A stretch of 64,000 bases of DNA, from assembly GCA_964017155.1 (NCBI GenBank), contig OZ024861.1, forward strand, positions 17,941,453 to 18,005,452, in the 5' to 3' direction. The notes under the pieces were generated by a model. It was not told the DNA's origin. It did no database searches and was given only the letters and a program-made list of their open reading frames with translations. This document shows, in pieces, positions 13,501 through 26,700 of the stretch (positions within the stretch are counted from its first letter, which is position 1; each line of letters opens with the position of its first letter). The DNA is from Oasisia sp. SBJ-2009 (Eukaryota; Annelida; Polychaeta; Sabellida; Siboglinidae). Both the position numbers and the translations under genes were made by a program.

Positions 13501-16500
13501 AGTCAAGCAGGAAACTACAAGCTGTCACGTGATGATGCCATAAAACCATGGTATGTGATTTGATGGAATCTACATTGCTTGAAGCAAAATTCTCTACAAC
13601 ACATACCAGGGTAGTTTCAGAAAAAACACATTTAGTAATGTAGAACGAAAACCTGGAGAGAAGATGTATATATAAGAGAGTGCTGCCATCTGTAGGCTGT
13701 CTGTGGAACCCAACGAGAGACATCCTGTGTCTGCTGCTGCGAGACCAGTGCAGCTTCTACTTCAGACACTCACACAACAAAGGCAGCTACGTCCTGCCAC
13801 CGATAGAGAGGTACGCTTACTTGTATACATGCATGTGTATGCACACGCACACACCACGCACGCATGCACGCACACACCACAGACACACACACACGACACA
13901 CACAAACACGCGCGCACGCACGCACACACACACACACACACTTAATTGTAGTTAGGAGCTAGAGCTGAATTATCCAGTAATGGTTGGTGGAAATAGGCAG
14001 TCATCAGTCACCTGTGGTAAGAGTACGATGTTTTGATATTTATGCTACATTGTTTCAGTGTGCCACAGAAATGTATTGGGCACTCATGCACAAGATTTGT
14101 TGCAGGGTTTTAAATGCGTATGACTTAAAAAAGTATACAGAATAACAGATGGGGCAATTATCTTGACAATGCTATAGAAAAGCATGACATTTCACGACTG
14201 GGACACCACTTTCTTTATATTCTTTATAGTGTCTGTGTTGTTTCTAGTGGGCGGATCTGCTGTGGCTGTTGGTCTGAAGACGGCCTGAAGCTGATTGTTG
14301 GTGTTGGTTCCATAGTTCTGGTAAGTACACGTGTGCTTGATCATTCTAGTGACAGATAAAGAGGTTTGGTAAGAGACAAACAGGTTCAGTGACGACAATT
14401 AGATTAAGTAGTTCAGCTATTGTGTTCAGTGATGAGTTCACTGGTAATATTTAAATTGTGACTTGTTCTGTATACTATATATTATGGTAGTTTATACCGT
14501 GCCTGTATTATGGCTATTTGTGTAATTAAACATTAATACTTATAGCTTGCTTCGTGATTACCAAGATGATTGAACAAGACTAGGTATTTAAATTGAGACA
14601 CGTCCGAATGCCTTGTATGTGGCAGTCATATAGTGTGGTTTTTATTAGTCTAGATATCAGCACTCTTGGGCAGTGACGATTTGTAAACACGTCACAGTGT
14701 CACGCTTGCATTGTGTGTCATATTGCTGTGACAGTCGCAGTTGACCCGTCTGCTGTGGCAGTGTGTCACTGTGACTGTCACAGTGGGGGGTTGTTGCTTG
14801 TTGTCACCCTCTGCGGGGAGCAGTGATTTTGCTCAAAATTGCCTGGTGTTTACCGATAGTGGTCAAGCAGGGTATGAGTCAAACAAAGGTTAGGGTGGAC
14901 AGGGTCAGTTCGTACACCCCGGGGGGTTGCTAATAAGTACCATGTCCTCATTTTCTTTTGTTTACGTTTAGCCATGATTATTGCCCTGTCAGTGTTGAGA
15001 TTGTGAGTCAAAGAGGGAGTGGTGGTGTGATCAGATTAGCTGTTGTGTAGCTGCCCCTATGGTAATGAAATCTTTCTTCAGGCCAGATTACACGACGAGT
15101 TTGCCAACTTTTCAGATAAGTCATTCACCGATTCAGTCCAGTGCTCAGTTTTATCAGAAGCTCAGGATCTCTTATTCATTCTTTGCTGAATGCAGCTTAC
15201 AAACCTTGCTAAGTGGTTGCCAGGGCACTTATGGTATGGCAGGTTTACATTTAATCTAATCTTTCAGAAGGTCTTTGCTACTGGCAGTGACCCTAATATT
15301 GGGCTACTGTAAGGGTGTACCTGTTTAGTATGTTTATTCATAATCAGGCATGGTCAGGTAAAGATGTACAAGGAATCTTTGGCATTGTGATGTCAACAAC
15401 ACAAGTATTTATTGCAACATTGCCTGGTCTGCCCCAACACACACAACATATACAGCCAGGACTTATTCTGTCAGCAGCAGACAACAGTGAACTATACTGA
15501 AATGTACATGGATCAGAACCAAAGCCACCAAGTTTTAAAGAAAGTCATTTTTAGAAAATAATGTTTTTATTATGAAGAAGAATTTGTGCCTTAACAGTTT
15601 TTGTTGATTTTTCAGTGATTCTGGTTTTTAAAAGTATTGCTTATACTAAATACCAACAAAGTTCCATTTTCACACATTCTCCAGAATACATTTCATGTTT
15701 CCTCGAAACAAAATTTGCATAAATGAATAGTTTACAAAATCACAGAAGATGCTTTTTTGGTGAAAATATTTTCAATACAGTGTTCCATACAGTGTAAACA
15801 TTGTGTGTGTTTATTTAAATAACACACTTTGGAACGCACTTGATGGGGCATTAACATGACTTTGTTGTACCTGGTTTCAGCTGAGCCATTCTCCAGTGTC
15901 CACTGCTGTTTTATGATGCTATTTTATGACTGTGCCACATACATGCATACACATATAAGTATGTTCATTTAACCATAACAGTTATTTATGTGGGCTGGTT
16001 CAGTAGAGTTATGCCTGAATCAATGAGTCTATTAATAACATGCCAGTGTTGTCATATCTTACCTTGGTACATTTCATATTCAATCTTTTATTAATTTTAT
16101 ATCAGGCAGCTGTGGGTGATAAGTGGCCATTATCTTGTGTCCAGTTTTATGCAGGTCAACACAACAGGAACATTTGGCAAATTTATTGCTTAAGATAAGC
16201 AGATGATACTTTCATCTTGTTCCATGCTCATTCAGATTAAAATGTTTCTAATAGTCTAGCTGTCGTCTCAACTGGAATGCATTGGTGGCTGGGGTTGTAC
16301 TTTCTTCTTGTTGGTTTATGTTAAAGGCGTCTCCTCGGTTAAGGTTTTTTGCTCATGTCATCTAAAATAAATTTATTAACCTTTAAAATTTGAGTGGGTG
16401 ATGTTTTGAGTGATTGATTTGACATGGAATGACCCAAGGGGCGTTTACCTGGTAAAGGCTAGTATCCACTGTGACATGTTGAGACATTTGAGCAATGTTT

Positions 16501-19500
16501 ATCTGAATGTAAAACCAAGCGAATCTCGACATTGAGATTTTCACATGGATACATAAATTATGCGTTATGTACATAAATTATGCATTATGTAAATTATGCT
16601 TTCTGAACTTTAAAAACAATGTGACAAACCAATTCAGTGCACTGAAGTGAAGGGTAAATATTGGCACAGCAATTGACTTTGATATTATTATTTACTGGAT
16701 GGAGCTGCTAAAAATTTATTAATTCAATCAGTAAACAAATGTGCACAAATTTTTTATTAAGCTGACTGCAACCATTGCACATTTGACAGTCAATGAATAC
16801 AATGTGCTAAACCAGTCTGATGTAGCTTTCAAAAGTATCAACGTTGATATAAAATATTTGAAAATTTGTCAGACAAATATTACAATGTTGTTTGTGTGAC
16901 ATTCCATGCAGTATTGTTCACAGTGGTGGCTTGTGTCTGATGCTAAACCTAATCACCCATGTATAGGCAATCTGTGTTTACCTTTTGGATTAACACCTGA
17001 TGATTTGTTTATGTCAAGTCTACAGTGGTGTGTTTCTATATATGCCTGTGGTCCTGCACTCTGGTGACCCATTCATATTCAGACTATGGTTGCTTCAACA
17101 AATGTTCCATTTTTAGCAATGAGGTGTCTTCATCTTATTTGGTGAAGCATGCTATATCTAACTCCTGCACAAGAAGTATGCAGTGTTGTTACCGTAAAAC
17201 AGCAATATTGCCAGTGTATTAGGTTATCAAGAAATCAAGGCTAGAACATTGTCTACCGCATAATGTTTTATAAATGCCCCTTAATTTGGTTAGTGTATGC
17301 TTATTAATATGGTAGTTTTTGCTAAATGAACTTGGATTTCAAGTACCTTTGAGCAGTTTAGGCTGAGAAAGGATGATTGGTTAATTGTGTATGGTAACAT
17401 GGTCAATATTTCATGAAGCAGATTCCATTTTGTTCACCTAGTGTTTGGTTTCTACCATACAACATACATACAGTTGATTTGTTTAAGCATGTTGATTTTA
17501 TTGATTGAATCTGGTTGAAATTGTAATGTTTTGTTCAAAGTTTGTTATCTAATCCCCATCCATTCACTTGGTACAACCATAAATGTGGCTTTGACTTGTG
17601 CTGTAAATGCACCCACATAATGGCCACTTACATAATACTGGGTACATCTGACACACCTGTAATTTATACAACAAACATCTACATTCAGTGTCTTTCACTT
17701 TAGCATGTGTTTGGACATAACTTTGACAATCAGAGTGCCAGAATTTGATTTTAATCAAATTATATTTAATATACTTTATGTTCAATTGTAGATCTACCAA
17801 TGGTCCAACATTGACAGATCCATCAGTGAATACGATATCGTCGCATGGAAGATACCAGGGTAGGTATGGGTCAGATCAGTTTGCAGAATTAAAAATAAAA
17901 CATGTTTTTAGTATTGGTTCAACTGCCTCAACCACCAGACAGTGACACGTACAATCTGTACAACTTGATATTGACATCAGTGTTTAGGTTGTTCTTTTCA
18001 TCTTAAGATGTATCATTCTTCAAAACCGTTGCTTAGTTAGTCATTATGACGTTGGTGACGTGTTTTAGTGTTGTCTAGAGCTGGCAGTTGTATCAATGTA
18101 GCCTCATTGTCATAGTCAGGTCACTTCTGTCACAGTTGTCTTGTTAAGTGTGATGTCAGTCCAACTACCACATACCAGTGTCACTGCCATGTTAACATGT
18201 CACTCTTGTGTTAACAATGTCACCAAGAATCCTATTTCTCAACATGATAGCCCACTCACCTCAGTGTGACCAGTTTAAACGTGATCCAGCAAGAGTGGCG
18301 CCATCTATGTAAATGTGTGCTAGCAACACCGTTCAGCTGCTTTTGACATCATGGTCAGCATTGGTGGCCATCTCTTGTTTTGGTCAGTTTGTATACAATG
18401 GTGGTCTGTGTGGATCAGTGTACATTCAACACATATTCTTCGGGGGAATGTTCGCTGGATCATGGGTGAAACGAAGCAAGTGGGTTACCCTATTAAGATG
18501 TAATATTTTTGATGTCACTGCTGCATTAACTGTTGTGTTAATACTGCCATTGTTGTGTTGACAGTGCAACTGTTGTGTTAGCGGTTTCACTGCTGGTTAA
18601 CTGTGTCACTGCTGTGTTAACTGTGTCACTGTTGTATTAACAGTGTCGCTGCTATGTTAACTGCGGTGTCACTACTGTGTTAACAGTGTCACTGCTGTAT
18701 TAACAGTGTCACTGCTGCGTTAACTGTGTCACTACTGTGCTAACAGTGTCACTGCTGCGCTAACTGTGGTACTACTGAGGTAACAGTGTCACTGCTATGT
18801 TAACTGTGTCACTACTGTGCTAACAGTGTCACTGCTGTGTTAACTGTGTCACTGCTGTGTTAACAGTGCCATTGTTGTGTTAACTGTGTCACTTCTGTAT
18901 TGACTATATCACGACTGTGTTAACTGTGTCATTGCTGTGTTACCAGTGTCACTGCTGTGTTAAATGTGTCACTGCTGTATTAACAGTGTCACTTCTGTGT
19001 GACCTGTGTCACTGCTGTGTTAACTGTATCACTGCTGTGTTAACTGTGTCACTGCTGTGTTACCAGTGTCACTGCTGTGTTAAATGTGTCACTGCTGTAT
19101 TAACAGTGTCACTTCTGTGTGACCTGTGTCACTGCTGTGTTAACTGTGTCACTGCTGTGTTACCAGTGTCACTGCTGTGTCAACTGTGTCACTGCTGTGT
19201 TAACTGTGTCACTGCTGTGTTAACTGTGTCACTGCTGTGTTACCAGTGTCACTGCTGTGTCAACTGTGTCACTGCTGTGTTAACTGTGTCACTGCTGTGT
19301 TAACTGTGTCACTGCTGTGTTACCAGTGTCACTGCTGTGTCAACTGTGTCACTGCTGTGTCAACTGTGTCACTGCTGTGTTAACTGTGTCACTGCTGTGT
19401 TAACTGTGTCACTGTTGTGTTGCCAGTGTTGACGGAGCCATCAGCTGTATGGTGGGGGCCTCTGACCAACGAGTCCTGTGTACAACAGAGCTGCCTCTTG

Positions 19501-20704
19501 AGAGGTTGTGTTGTTCCAGTGAGGACTTGTTTGAAGTTCCAGGTAAGATCTGTTGTAACTTTGTCACCATTGCCAGGGTGTAACACATTGACCAGTCTCT
19601 AAGCAGAATATACACATGCACAAGAGTATGTATACATGCATGTGTGTACTTTCAGCAGCAGCTATATGTAACAGCTCTGTATATCTCAGTAGCCATGTCA
19701 CAGTCTGATATTTTTGCAGGTATTAAATTTGTCAAATGTTTGATTAAGTTTTAATTGTTCATCTTAAAAATATACCTATGAAAGCATCTTTACAAAACTG
19801 TTAGACCCAGAAATTAAAATGTTAATATATTGAGTCAGCACAGGAGGTACACTGAACTAGTAAGCAAGTGCTTAACTTTTGAACAAAATCCCTTGTGTTT
19901 GTGTCAGTGTATTATGTCATGAAAATACAGCTCAGGCTGAAATATGATGAATGTCTTCCTTCAGTTTTTTCTCATGAAAGACGCTTTATAGTGTGCAAAC
20001 TGCAGTGTTATTTTACAAACAGGATGTGCCATTGATGTGAAAAGATGGTGTCATTTGTGCTGTGGTTAAGTAGAGTTAATGTGACAGATGGAGAGGGTGA
20101 CCTGAGCGTGTCCAGGGAGCAGGCCAAGGGAGGGGAGGCAGTGATCCCAGTCAGCGGGGAGCCGCAGTCACAGGGATCCAGTCTCATTCATCTACATCGC
20201 AAACAACTGGTGGGTCTCCTTCAATTGGGGCATCATTGGGTTTGCATGTGTGCAAGTGTTTGTTACATTATAATAATTTATGAAGAATGCACTAATTTAC
20301 ATTTAGTACCTAGTACACATGTCAGCCGGTAGTACACATGTCAGCACGTAGTACATATGTCAGCACGTAGTACACATGACAGCCGGTGGTACACATGTCA
20401 GCACGTAGTACACATGACAACACGTAGTACACATGTCAGCCGGTAGTACACATGTCAGCACGTAGTACACATGACAGCATGTAGTACACATGACAGCACG
20501 TAGTACACATGTCAGCACCTGGTGAACATGTCAGCATCTAGTAGACATGTCAGCAGTACGCTTTGATTAGTTTTTCTGTTACCATCCACATGTATACCAA
20601 GCCCTTACCAGTTTGATGCTTCTACATGTAACAATGACATAACTGGTATGTTGGTTGTTGTAGACAGATATGTAATTCACACACACACGTATTCATGCAC
20701 GCAT

Positions 20705-20748
<44 letters not shown>

Positions 20749-23700
20749 TTCTTCTGTCTTACGTCAATTCGTGACTATTGAGATGTGACTGTTGCCAATA
20801 GTGTTTTCGTCAGTTCATGAATGCTGTTTGTAGTTTGTCAACTCATGAATGCTGACAGCTGTGTTTCTATCTTTTGTCAACTCATGAATGCTGACAGCTG
20901 TGTTTCTATCTTTTGTCAACTCATGAATGCTGACAGCTGTGTTTCTATCTTTTGTCAACTCATGAATGCTGACAGCTGTGTTTCTATCTTTTGTCAACTC
21001 ATGAATGCTGACAGCTGTGTTTCTATCTTTTGTCAACTCATGAATGCTGACAGCTGTGTTTCTATCTTTTGTCAACTCATGAATGCTGACAGCTGTGTTT
21101 CTATCTTTTGTCAACTCATGAATGCTGACAGCTGTGTTTCTATCTTTTGTCAACTCATGAATGCTGACAGCTGTGTTTCTATCTTTTGTCAACTCATGAA
21201 TGCTGACAGCTGTGTTTCTATCTTTTGTCAACTCATGAATGCTGACAGCTGTGTTTCTATCTTTTGTCAACTCATGAATGCTGACAGCTGTGTTTCTATC
21301 TTTTGTCAACTCATGAATGCTGACAGCTGTGTTTCTATCTTTTGTCGACTCATGAATGCTGACAGCTGTGTTTCTATCTTTTGTCGACTCATGAATGCTG
21401 ACAGCTGTGTTTCTATCTTTTGTCGACTCATGAATGCTGACAGCTGCGTTTCTATCTTTTGTCGACTCATGAATGCTGACAGCTGTGTTTCTATCTTTTG
21501 TCGACTCATGAATGCTGACAGCTGCGTTTCTATCTTTTGTCGACTCATGAATGCTGACAGCTGTGTTTCTATCTTTTGTCAACTCATGAATGCTGACAGC
21601 TGTGTTTCTATCTTTTGTCGACTCATGAATGCTGACAGCTGCGTTTCTATCTTTTGTCGACTCATGAATGCTGACAGCTGTGTTTCTATCTTTTGTCGAC
21701 TCATGAATGCTGACAGCTGTGTTTCTATCTTTTGTCGACTCATGAATGCTGACAGCTGTGTTTCTATCTTTTGTCGACTCATGAATGCTGACAGCTGAAA
21801 CTTATGAATGCTGACTTATTTATTTGTGTCTTTTGTCAACACACAAATGCTGACAGGTGTGTTTGTTTATAATTTTGCGTCAACTCGTGGCTGCTGTGTT
21901 ATACAGGTGACACATGACAGCTCCCAACTGGTGGTGTTTGAGACGACTGAGAGAATGACACAACCTCACAAGTTGGCCTCTGTCAACCTCCCTGGCATGC
22001 TCACACCACACCAGCTGTACTACAACGTAAGTGTCTGTGTCAACCACACCAGCTGTACTGCAACTAAGTGTCTGTGTCAACCACACCAACCGTACCACAA
22101 CGTAAGTGTCTGTGTCAACCACACCAACTGTACCACAACGTCAGTGTCTGTGTCAACCACACCAACTGTACCACAACATAAGTGTCTGTGTCAACCACAC
22201 CAACTGTACCACAACGTAAGTGTCTGTGTCAACCACACCAATTGTACTACAACTAAGTGTCTGTGTCAACCACACCAACTGTACCACAACGTAAGTGTCT
22301 GTGTCAACCACACCAACTGTACTACAACGTAAGTGTCTATGTCAACCACACCAACTGTACTACAACGTAAGTGTCTGTCAACCACACCAACTGTACTAAA
22401 ACGTAAGTGTCTGTCAACCGCACCAACTGTACTACAACGTAAGTGTCTGTCAACCACACCAATTGTACTACAATGTATCTGTGTCAACCACACCAACTGT
22501 ACTACAACATACTATAATGCAATTGTAGTACAGCTGTACTATAAAGTAATTGTCCGTGTGAACCACACCAACTGTACCACATTGTAAGTGTCCTGTGAAC
22601 CACACCAACTGTACCACATTGTAAGTGTCCTGTGTACCACATTGTAAGTGTCCTGTGAACCACTGCTACGGCACAAAACTGTTGACACAACTCACTGATC
22701 TAATGATTCCTTCATGACTTTAACAGAAGTATTTTTGATTAAACTAGCTCCACCTACAGTACTACTTAACACTTCACTCACTGCAGGTGGTGAACTCAGT
22801 GAGTGGGTCAGCCAGTTGAAGAGTGACTTAGCAGCGTCTCGATATCTTCATTCTATGACCACGCTTTATGTTAATTGTGTGTTCGTGTTGTTGTCAGAGC
22901 ATCACAAACACTGTGCTGGTCGGAAGCAATTCTCAACCTCGACTTCAGGCATTCCATCTGTGTGAAACGACTCCAGCCAAACTGTGTGACGTTGTAAGTA
23001 AGACACGTCTCACTCTGTGTTCACTCATATTGGTCAGCTGTAATAAGCAGCATTTTGACAGTGGAAATTCTTCAGTTTAATTTCTTTTTTATAAAATGAA
23101 GCTTATGATACTCAACAGTACTGGTTCATTTTATAAAAAGCAGAGATAAGCATTACATGAACAAAAAACTGTCATAAAAAGATTGCACTTTAGATGATGA
23201 CAACAATAGAATTAGAAAATTTTGTGCGAGCAGGATATTGGGGACAAATGTATAACATGCAAATGGGAATTAGAAGTTTTTCTTCCTTACATCATTGAGC
23301 TCTGATCTACCAACCTTAACCCCAACTGGTGATTTATTTATGAAACCACCAAAGTAGCTAATTAGAGTTTTATGTTTGCTACTCATCCGATATACATCTA
23401 ATATGTTTGAGAAACAGGAAAGAGGATATCAAATGGTGCACCACTCTCAAGAAGACATCAGGCTACTGGAAATGTTGGTTTATCATACTGTGATTAGCGT
23501 AGGGAGAACTTACAATGAATGATGACTCAGTGAAGGCAGATTTAGTACCAGCAATGTGTCATGGTAACAACTGGTGCAGGTCATAGTTGACAGAGTGACC
23601 AGTCAACACAACATCATGCTACAGTCACAACTTAACCCTTTGCAGACGTTGGCTGTGAATGAGCGCCCCCTGGGGGTCTGTGGGGTAGTTAGTCAGACGA

Positions 23701-26700
23701 GAGAGTTCGGCCGTGGAGTTCTGCTGATGGTGGGGCGAGTGGCCTCCAACAACTCCAGCAACAACGCCTTCGTACCCACCTCCCTCACCACTGAGTACCA
23801 CGTCAGGCTGTGTTACAGGGCACTGACGGCAGGTGAGTCACTACGTCAATGTCTCGGTGTCACTGATGTCGGTGGTGTGTCAATGACATTAAAGTGTCAG
23901 CAATGCCACTGTCATTAGTGATGTGTTGTCAGTGTCACTGTTGTCAGTGATTATCAATGTCATCACTGTGTCACCAGTATCACCACTAATAAAAAAATGT
24001 GACCTGTTCTAACAAAATGAGTCACATGTCAAAAAGAAAAAAAATTGAGTTAGTCACATGATTGGAAAGGACATTTATTAAGCTTTCCAATGGTGCAAAA
24101 ATTATGAATCTTGTTCACGCACAGCCAAAATTATTCGTAGAAAGCGTCAAACTGAGAAAATCACATTTGAAGTTCGCGGTCACACAAATACATCATCGAG
24201 TGCGCTTCATTCCAAATGTGGCTGTTTGCCTCTATTTCACCTTGTCATGTATTCTAAGCATCCTACCAAGTCACGCGCATTGTTGAAGATATGTCTTGGA
24301 AGTTGTTTATTGCGATTATCGCAACAAATTCTGAGTATTTAGCAATGTTTCTTAGCGGTGACCCAACCGATTCCACCTTGTTTACACAGCTTTAAGGCAA
24401 TCGGGGCACTTCTATGAGTCACTCCCCGCCACTGGTGACATTTGTTTACACATAGGTCTCTCAGTTAAGCGCTCCTATTGGCTAAAGTTGATGTCAGTGG
24501 GAATTTCGTCTAGCATATTCAGACAGTGGATACACTGGGCTTTCCCGTAGTACCAAATATTTCCGCCATGCGTCGAGGGAAACCAAGAAGAATGCGACTC
24601 GAACAAGTGCAATTTATCGATTTTGTTTTACGAAATTCATGCGTGAAATGTTACATAGTCTTTCTAAAAAGGTTATAAAATGTACTAAATAGTAATGTAA
24701 AATATGCATTGCTAGTTGGTAGAAAAGACATTAAAGTGTGCTTCAGTGACGAAAAGTCAAATTCGTTAAATATCACTGAGCCATGTTTATACAGTGTTTT
24801 CTCGAAATCAAGTTTGCTGACATGTGACTCATTTCATTATAACAGGTCACATTTAGTCATACAAACACAATGGTAATTGATGCAGTTTTCTACAACTTTC
24901 CTTAGCATGTAAAGTTAGGCTTCAATGGAACTGCATTGTAATTGCATGCAAGCTCAGAAGACTCTTACTAAAGCTGTCCCATGTTTTGTTTTGACAGATG
25001 ACAGTTCAAGTTCTCAGACGAACCAAACTGGCGTTGAAGAACGTCTCATGACCCCGCATCAATCACACAATGGAGGTGGACAGTCGGCCTATGACGTCAC
25101 GCCACACCAACATGACACAAACAGTCATCACATTAGAGGTGAAATAGAAACTAAAACATCTCCTGCTCCCAGCCTGGACAGTCTCATTCTTCCTGGCGGC
25201 TCTGTCATCAACACAACGGGGAAATGCAGTGGAGTTGTTCTTGCCGATGGCGATGACTCAGACAGCGAGAAAGAACTTCAGCTGGACACGGTCAGTTTTG
25301 CTGACCAGCCGCCACAATTCGGGAGTGATGTGAGTGGCCCGAGAGTGGTGGACCCAATGACATCGACATCGACAGAGCACCCGTTGTCTGACAGTGACTT
25401 CTCCAGTGGGGCCAGTGCGCTGTCAGACGGGGAGGAACTGCCAGGACAGATGGCTGCCCTGGAGGAACAGATGCGAGTGCAGGTGAGACTGTGGGGTCAA
25501 CACAGGTAAACATAGGTTCTTATGTAGCGCAGTGGACAGCCCAAAGTATTTTACACTTCCTGACAGAGCTGTTCAATTTAACACCATGTTAACTTCTCCG
25601 GAGGCATCTAGCCAGGGAGCAATTAATACACAAATATCCACCATTGTCTATAGCTAGTTACTCATTCGTACGGCTGAGAACTAGAGCGGTGTAGTGTGAA
25701 TCAAATTGCCCACGGTTCAACACAGCAGCACAAGATTTGACCCCGCTATGTTGCTGTATAGACTGATGCTGTAGTTATTGAGCTACTGAGCTCCTCAGTG
25801 ATTTGTTGACCAGTCTGTCTGCTCACTGTCGCTACATGCCACTGACCACAGTTGACTGTTGTCTCTTTGTCGAGTGGTAGCCCGTCTTCTTCCTCTCCTA
25901 GTCTACATTTTGTGGATAGATATTTCTGGGATTTCCACATTGGTGTATCGTCTGGTAGCTAACTGTTGGTGATTTCTCATGTACGTGTGCATTGTGTCCA
26001 TTTCCTCTTTATTGTTTCACTATTTGCTGTTTTTCCTCTCCCGGAGTCATATTGATAACATCTTCTGTCTATTTTATATGGGCAACTATTTTTTTATGAA
26101 ATGATGTGCTTTTTACTGTCCACTGTGTTAACCTGTCCACACCTACACTACTGGACATTACAGTTCAATATCATCATCAAAGTGGCTAACTTGATGCGTT
26201 TTACCTTCCAAATGTGAGACATGTTTGTACAAGGCAGGCACCCTATTTTCTTGGATCACATACGGATGTTTTGGCTATGCATTTGCAAAAGAGATTTTAT
26301 CTAATTTCAAATGTTTTTCATATCCCCAGTCTCCAGTCTATAAATTCACGATGAACAAGGATCATGCATCTGAGCCTGGTACACAGAGAAATGTGCATAA
26401 CAATAATAATGATTAAAATTATTATTTTAAATGCATTAGAATATTCAGATTGCTGCTGGTTGAATTCAATGATATGTATTTGACCTGGGGATCATTTTAC
26501 TAACGTTGTTAAGAGCTCTTAAACCCAACTTTGTACTTTAAGATAAAATTTGATCCTTAGCAGTGATCTTGAATATCTAAAATCTGTCAACACCACGACA
26601 GCGAGACATTCTCATCGGTGTGTCGTAGAAATAGTGTCCTCAGTAATACGGCAATGGATATTTGCATTTTAAAAAATACTCAAATTTTTGTAATGGTAAA

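Noticed and set aside
20821..21798. 325-codon open frame on + and 255-codon frame on - as new repeat proteins
   Set aside because: Both are products of a 39-bp satellite whose length is divisible by three. Both lie inside a WDCP intron and neither is needed for splice phase between exons 8 and 9.
24062..24286. 74-codon open frame
   Set aside because: It lies inside the 860-bp MITE and has no transposase features.
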